Below, in pieces: positions 60,985 through 64,000 of a DNA stretch of 64,000 nt. Position 1 is the first letter of the stretch, and the number at the start of each line of letters is the position of its first letter. The stretch is from Edolisoma coerulescens. Taxonomy: Eukaryota; Chordata; Aves; Passeriformes; Campephagidae. The translations under genes and the position numbers were made by a program. The notes under the pieces were generated by a model. That model had not been told where the DNA came from, ran no database searches, and was given only the letters and a program-made list of their open reading frames with translations. The stretch spans positions 306,579 through 370,578 of the forward strand of contig VWZW01007179.1 of the NCBI GenBank assembly GCA_013397115.1, in the 5' to 3' direction.

Positions 60985-61245
60985 GAGGATTCAGCGCTGC
61001 TGCCAGCTCAGCGTCAGCTCAGTCCCGACCTTCGCTGCGCGTCGTTCGCCAAGGAGCAGCAGAGTGCAGCCCTGCCTGCTGAAGCTTGGGTTTCTGTGTA
61101 ATTGGTTCCCATGTTACTGAACTTACAAGGTCGAATTACACACCCTGGCTTCAGCAGGGACCTTTCCATCGGCACCGTGCCAATCTGATGGCTGCGTGTC
61201 TCCCGTTCTGTCAGACCCGGAGGACCAACTCACCCACCCGCCATT
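60985..61245. promoter_or_regulatory. CpG-rich patch
   Basis: By hand count there are about 15 CpGs in 260 bp, eight of them at 60,994-61,050. The surrounding sequence is CpG-poor. GC content is moderate, so it falls near the lower limit of CpG-island criteria. It may be a small regulatory island, perhaps related to the one 2.3 kb upstream. There is no recognisable exon. Confidence 0.45.
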
Positions 61246-62679
61246 CTTGGGCCTCCTGTCTCCTCCAGTTGGGGACCTCCAAGTCTAGGAGATTAATTGA
61301 GGTCTTCAAGTGCTGAGCCTATAGGAAATGCAAAGACTTGGGCAGAAGTTAGGCCAGATGAAGGCAGAACTTATTAGAGGGAGCAGGGCATGGTCCTTTG
61401 GAAAGATTTAGTTATATATTTGGTGAGGAGGTTTAACTGGGGACAACACAGCTAATCCTGAGATGCAGAGATGGAAAATTTGCCTTTATACCCTGAATAT
61501 CAACTGCTCTTGCCAGTTGTGGGAATTGTAACACTTGTGGGAAACAGGTGCTTGCTCACTCCAGTGTTCACAGAGGGACTCTCTTCCCCACAAACCCCTC
61601 AGTTTGCAGAGAAAAAGCTGTTTGTACATAAAGAACTGTTACGCATGTTTCAGATTCTTAATGTCTGTGAAGTTCCAATTACCCAGTAAAGGAGGAAAAA
61701 GGAAAAAAAAAAGTGTATTGTGAGTATCATGTGACCAATTCATTTAAGAAATTATATGGCCCCTCAACACTTGGGGATCTGTGTGTAGCTGGCCCTGCTA
61801 TGCTTGTTTTCCTCTCGTTACTGACCTCTTTGTACAGATGGGGACTGAGAAGTGAAAAGATGAAACACCCTGTGACAGCCAAGCAGGGAAACTGCGGCTG
61901 AGTCATGGAGACAACTCACATTTCCCAAGGATTAAGCCCTGAAAGCCATCTGTAGGTGACAGAGGAACCAGGAAGGGAAAACCCCAGCAGCCCACAGAAA
62001 GGCAGAGATAAGGCAAACATCTTAAGGACTGGTGTAAAGGTAGAGTGAGCCGGTCTCGCTGTGTGATTAAATGATTCCCATCAGCCACGGTGTCACAAAC
62101 AGAAAGCATGTGGGCATTTCTGCCATTCCTCAGCCCTCAGCAGCCTGCTCTCCCTGGTACTTCTCGAGAGTCCCACCTCTCTCTGAGGCACTTGCAGAGT
62201 TCACAAAAAATCAGCAGGAATTAAGGTTGGTCACATTTGCCTTGTGAGCTCAACAGGTAATGGATGCTGGGGAAAAAAATCAGGAAGGCAATGGTTAAAA
62301 AAACAATCCAAAATATTAGCGTGGCCTGTCCCCTTGTGCCCTCTCTCCTGAGATACCCCAACATGGCAGTCAGCACCATGGACTCAGCATCCACCACCAC
62401 CAGAAGGGTGGGAGCTGCTGTCAGCAGCAGATCTTTCCAGGGTGGGATTTGTCTTGGATGGAGAAAGTGTCTGTCCTGGCAGTGCCTGATCTGTGGGACA
62501 TGGCTCTCCACCACCCCCACATCTCCATCCTGCACCTGTGCCAAGAGCCAATTCCATCACCTGTGTGTCCACAACCTAAAAATCAGGTTGGGGCCACAAG
62601 CAAGGAGGGGACAGAAGTACAAGTAGGGCTGGAGGAAGATGGACAGCACTGGTGACCAGAATAGTGGTGCTAAACCCAT

Positions 62680-62697
62680 TAGCAATAATTATTGCTA
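62680..62697. repeat. 18-bp perfect palindrome TAGCAATAATTATTGCTA
   Basis: The sequence equals its own reverse complement and contains AATAATTATT at its centre. It is followed 4 bp later by another TAATTA (in AACTAATTATC). It resembles a dimeric homeodomain target, though function is not shown. Confidence 0.75.
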
Positions 62698-63842
62698 TTA
62701 ACTAATTATCTTTGCCCAAACCACCATTAGTAAAGTGGCTACCACTGGGCAGTCCCAAAAGGAGTGATTTCTTTGGGACAACATGGTCAGGCCATGTGTT
62801 GGTGGGAGACACTGCTGACCTGAGGCCTCTTCCCAAGTGTCACCCACAACCTGGATGGAAATCTCTTCCTCCTCGTGTCGGGGCAGATTCCAGCACTTCA
62901 GTTCAAAGGCAGTGCCAGCTGAGAGCAGGTTTCTGTTCCATGGCAGTGTGGGGATCATGCTGCTTTCTTGTGGCTGTGGATGGTGACGGAGAAAATAATT
63001 CGATAAGTCTGCAGAATGTTTTTATTGTCATGTCAACAAAATATTTTCTGCCTCCGCAGACTGTGGAAGTACTTAGCATTCAGCATCCATCCAGTTTTGG
63101 AAAACACTTGAAAACCACCGACAGAATCTCACTATTCCTTTTTTTAGCTCCATAATGAAAAAGCAAACAAGAAATATGCTGATTCCCAAAATGAGCTAAT
63201 TTTTTTTTTTCTGAAGCAATTTAATTTTTTAGCTTTGATCTGATACCAGAACCCAAAGGACTTACTTGCTATTTCTAAATAATGAGTCTAATGTTTATGC
63301 TCTGAGCCTGAACTTTTCTGGTTTTGGAAAAAATGTGACTTTACATAAAAGTCCTTTGATTAAGAGATCTGCAGTCAGAGGAGTTTTCGATACAATAATG
63401 AAAAGGCCTTTCAGATCGCTCGCTCGAACGCTGCTCAGCACGATATTACTCAAGAAGGGAAGAAGCCGGCAGAACAATCACACTATTAGTCTTTGCTTTG
63501 CCAAGTGTTGTGTTAGTCATATTCCTATGGTAAAATCTCCCAGAAGTGGCTCAGAGAAGTCTTGCACTGCATGGAGCGATGCATGCCTGCAGACGCACCC
63601 TGACCTGGGTGGTCTCTCACACTGGCTCTCTCCTTTGATTGTTTTGTAACCCTCTTTCATTGAGGCTTTACGAGTTGATTGCTGTACAGAGGGAGAGTGT
63701 TTGGAGGAGAAACAGAGGCTATTTCCTCCTGCTCTGGTCCAAACTCCCCTGCAGCAGAGATGGTACCTACAGCAGGCTGCAGCAGACTTTTGTTCCCAGC
63801 AAGACGATGGCTCAAAGCACAGCTCTTTCCTGCTTGCACGGC

Positions 63843-63886
63843 GAGATGCCATTCCCTGCCCCGGTGAGATGCCACTCCCTGCCCCA
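63843..63886. repeat. 22-bp near-perfect tandem duplication
   Basis: GAGATGCCATTCCCTGCCCC and GAGATGCCACTCCCTGCCCC start 22 bp apart and differ at one of the first 20 positions. This is recent slippage in GC-rich DNA. Confidence 0.9.
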
Positions 63887-64000
63887 TCAGAGCATGCTGG
63901 CTGCAGTGCACCCACCTCTCCCTGGGTGCCAGTCCCTGGGCTCATCCCAGCTCCTGCGAAGGTCACCCCGCTGTCCTGGTCCCCGCTTGCCGAGACGTGG

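Larger units (their letters stand above)
61246..64000. other. Gene-free single-copy sequence to window end
   Basis: No gene is recognised. It holds an 18-bp palindrome at 62,680-62,697, a CpG cluster at 63,417-63,441, and a 22-bp tandem duplication at 63,843-63,886. The last 150 bp become GC-rich and CpG-containing, and could be the edge of an island that continues beyond the window. A 149-codon minus-strand frame at 63,517-63,966 matches no family I know. Confidence 0.55.

Overview
This window looks like non-coding nuclear DNA from a bird, or less likely another sauropsid such as a crocodilian or turtle. The main evidence is the interspersed repeats. Every transposon copy I can recognise is a 5'-truncated CR1 non-LTR retrotransposon, including one copy with the typical 3' end built from ATCATAGA-type octamers. 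Repeat density is low and base composition is moderate. I see no Alu, L1, bacterial or organellar signatures. I cannot name the species, the chromosome or the flanking genes.

I found no protein-coding gene or RNA gene I can support. The longest open frames are about 213 to 214 codons. They begin at non-ATG codons, have unremarkable composition and resemble no family I know. The window is best read as intergenic or deep intronic sequence. Small exons or lncRNA exons cannot be excluded from the sequence alone.

Layout: 257-614 is a fairly young CR1 3' end on the minus strand. 615-13,259 is single-copy sequence with simple homopolymers. 13,260-13,309 is a CR1 scrap. 13,310-18,249 holds an AT-only-like insert between direct repeats and a GC-richer patch near 16.7-17.06 kb. 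18,250-18,390 is an old CR1 piece encoding a degenerate end of ORF2. A CTCF-like motif lies at 21.09 kb. A 145-nt uninterrupted pyrimidine tract with 26 perfect CTT units lies at 28.26-28.41 kb. 33,921-35,027 is an ancient CR1 that still shows decayed reverse-transcriptase motifs A and C. 35.03-53.27 kb has no recognisable CR1 and is rich in TAAT-type motifs. It contains the most striking structure in the window, a nested inverted repeat at 45,873-45,962 centred on two AP-1 (TGACTCA) sites. 53,271-53,415 is another CR1 end. 58.5-58.75 kb is a small CpG island, followed by a second CpG-rich patch at 60.99-61.25 kb.

Nothing here forms a gene system. The interest lies in candidate regulatory DNA (two CpG-rich patches, a CTCF-like core, homeodomain-site palindromes, the AP-1 nested palindrome) and in repeat biology (a triplex-capable CTT tract, several short tandem duplications, CR1 copies of different ages). 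All regulatory calls are inferences from one sequence, with no conservation or chromatin data.
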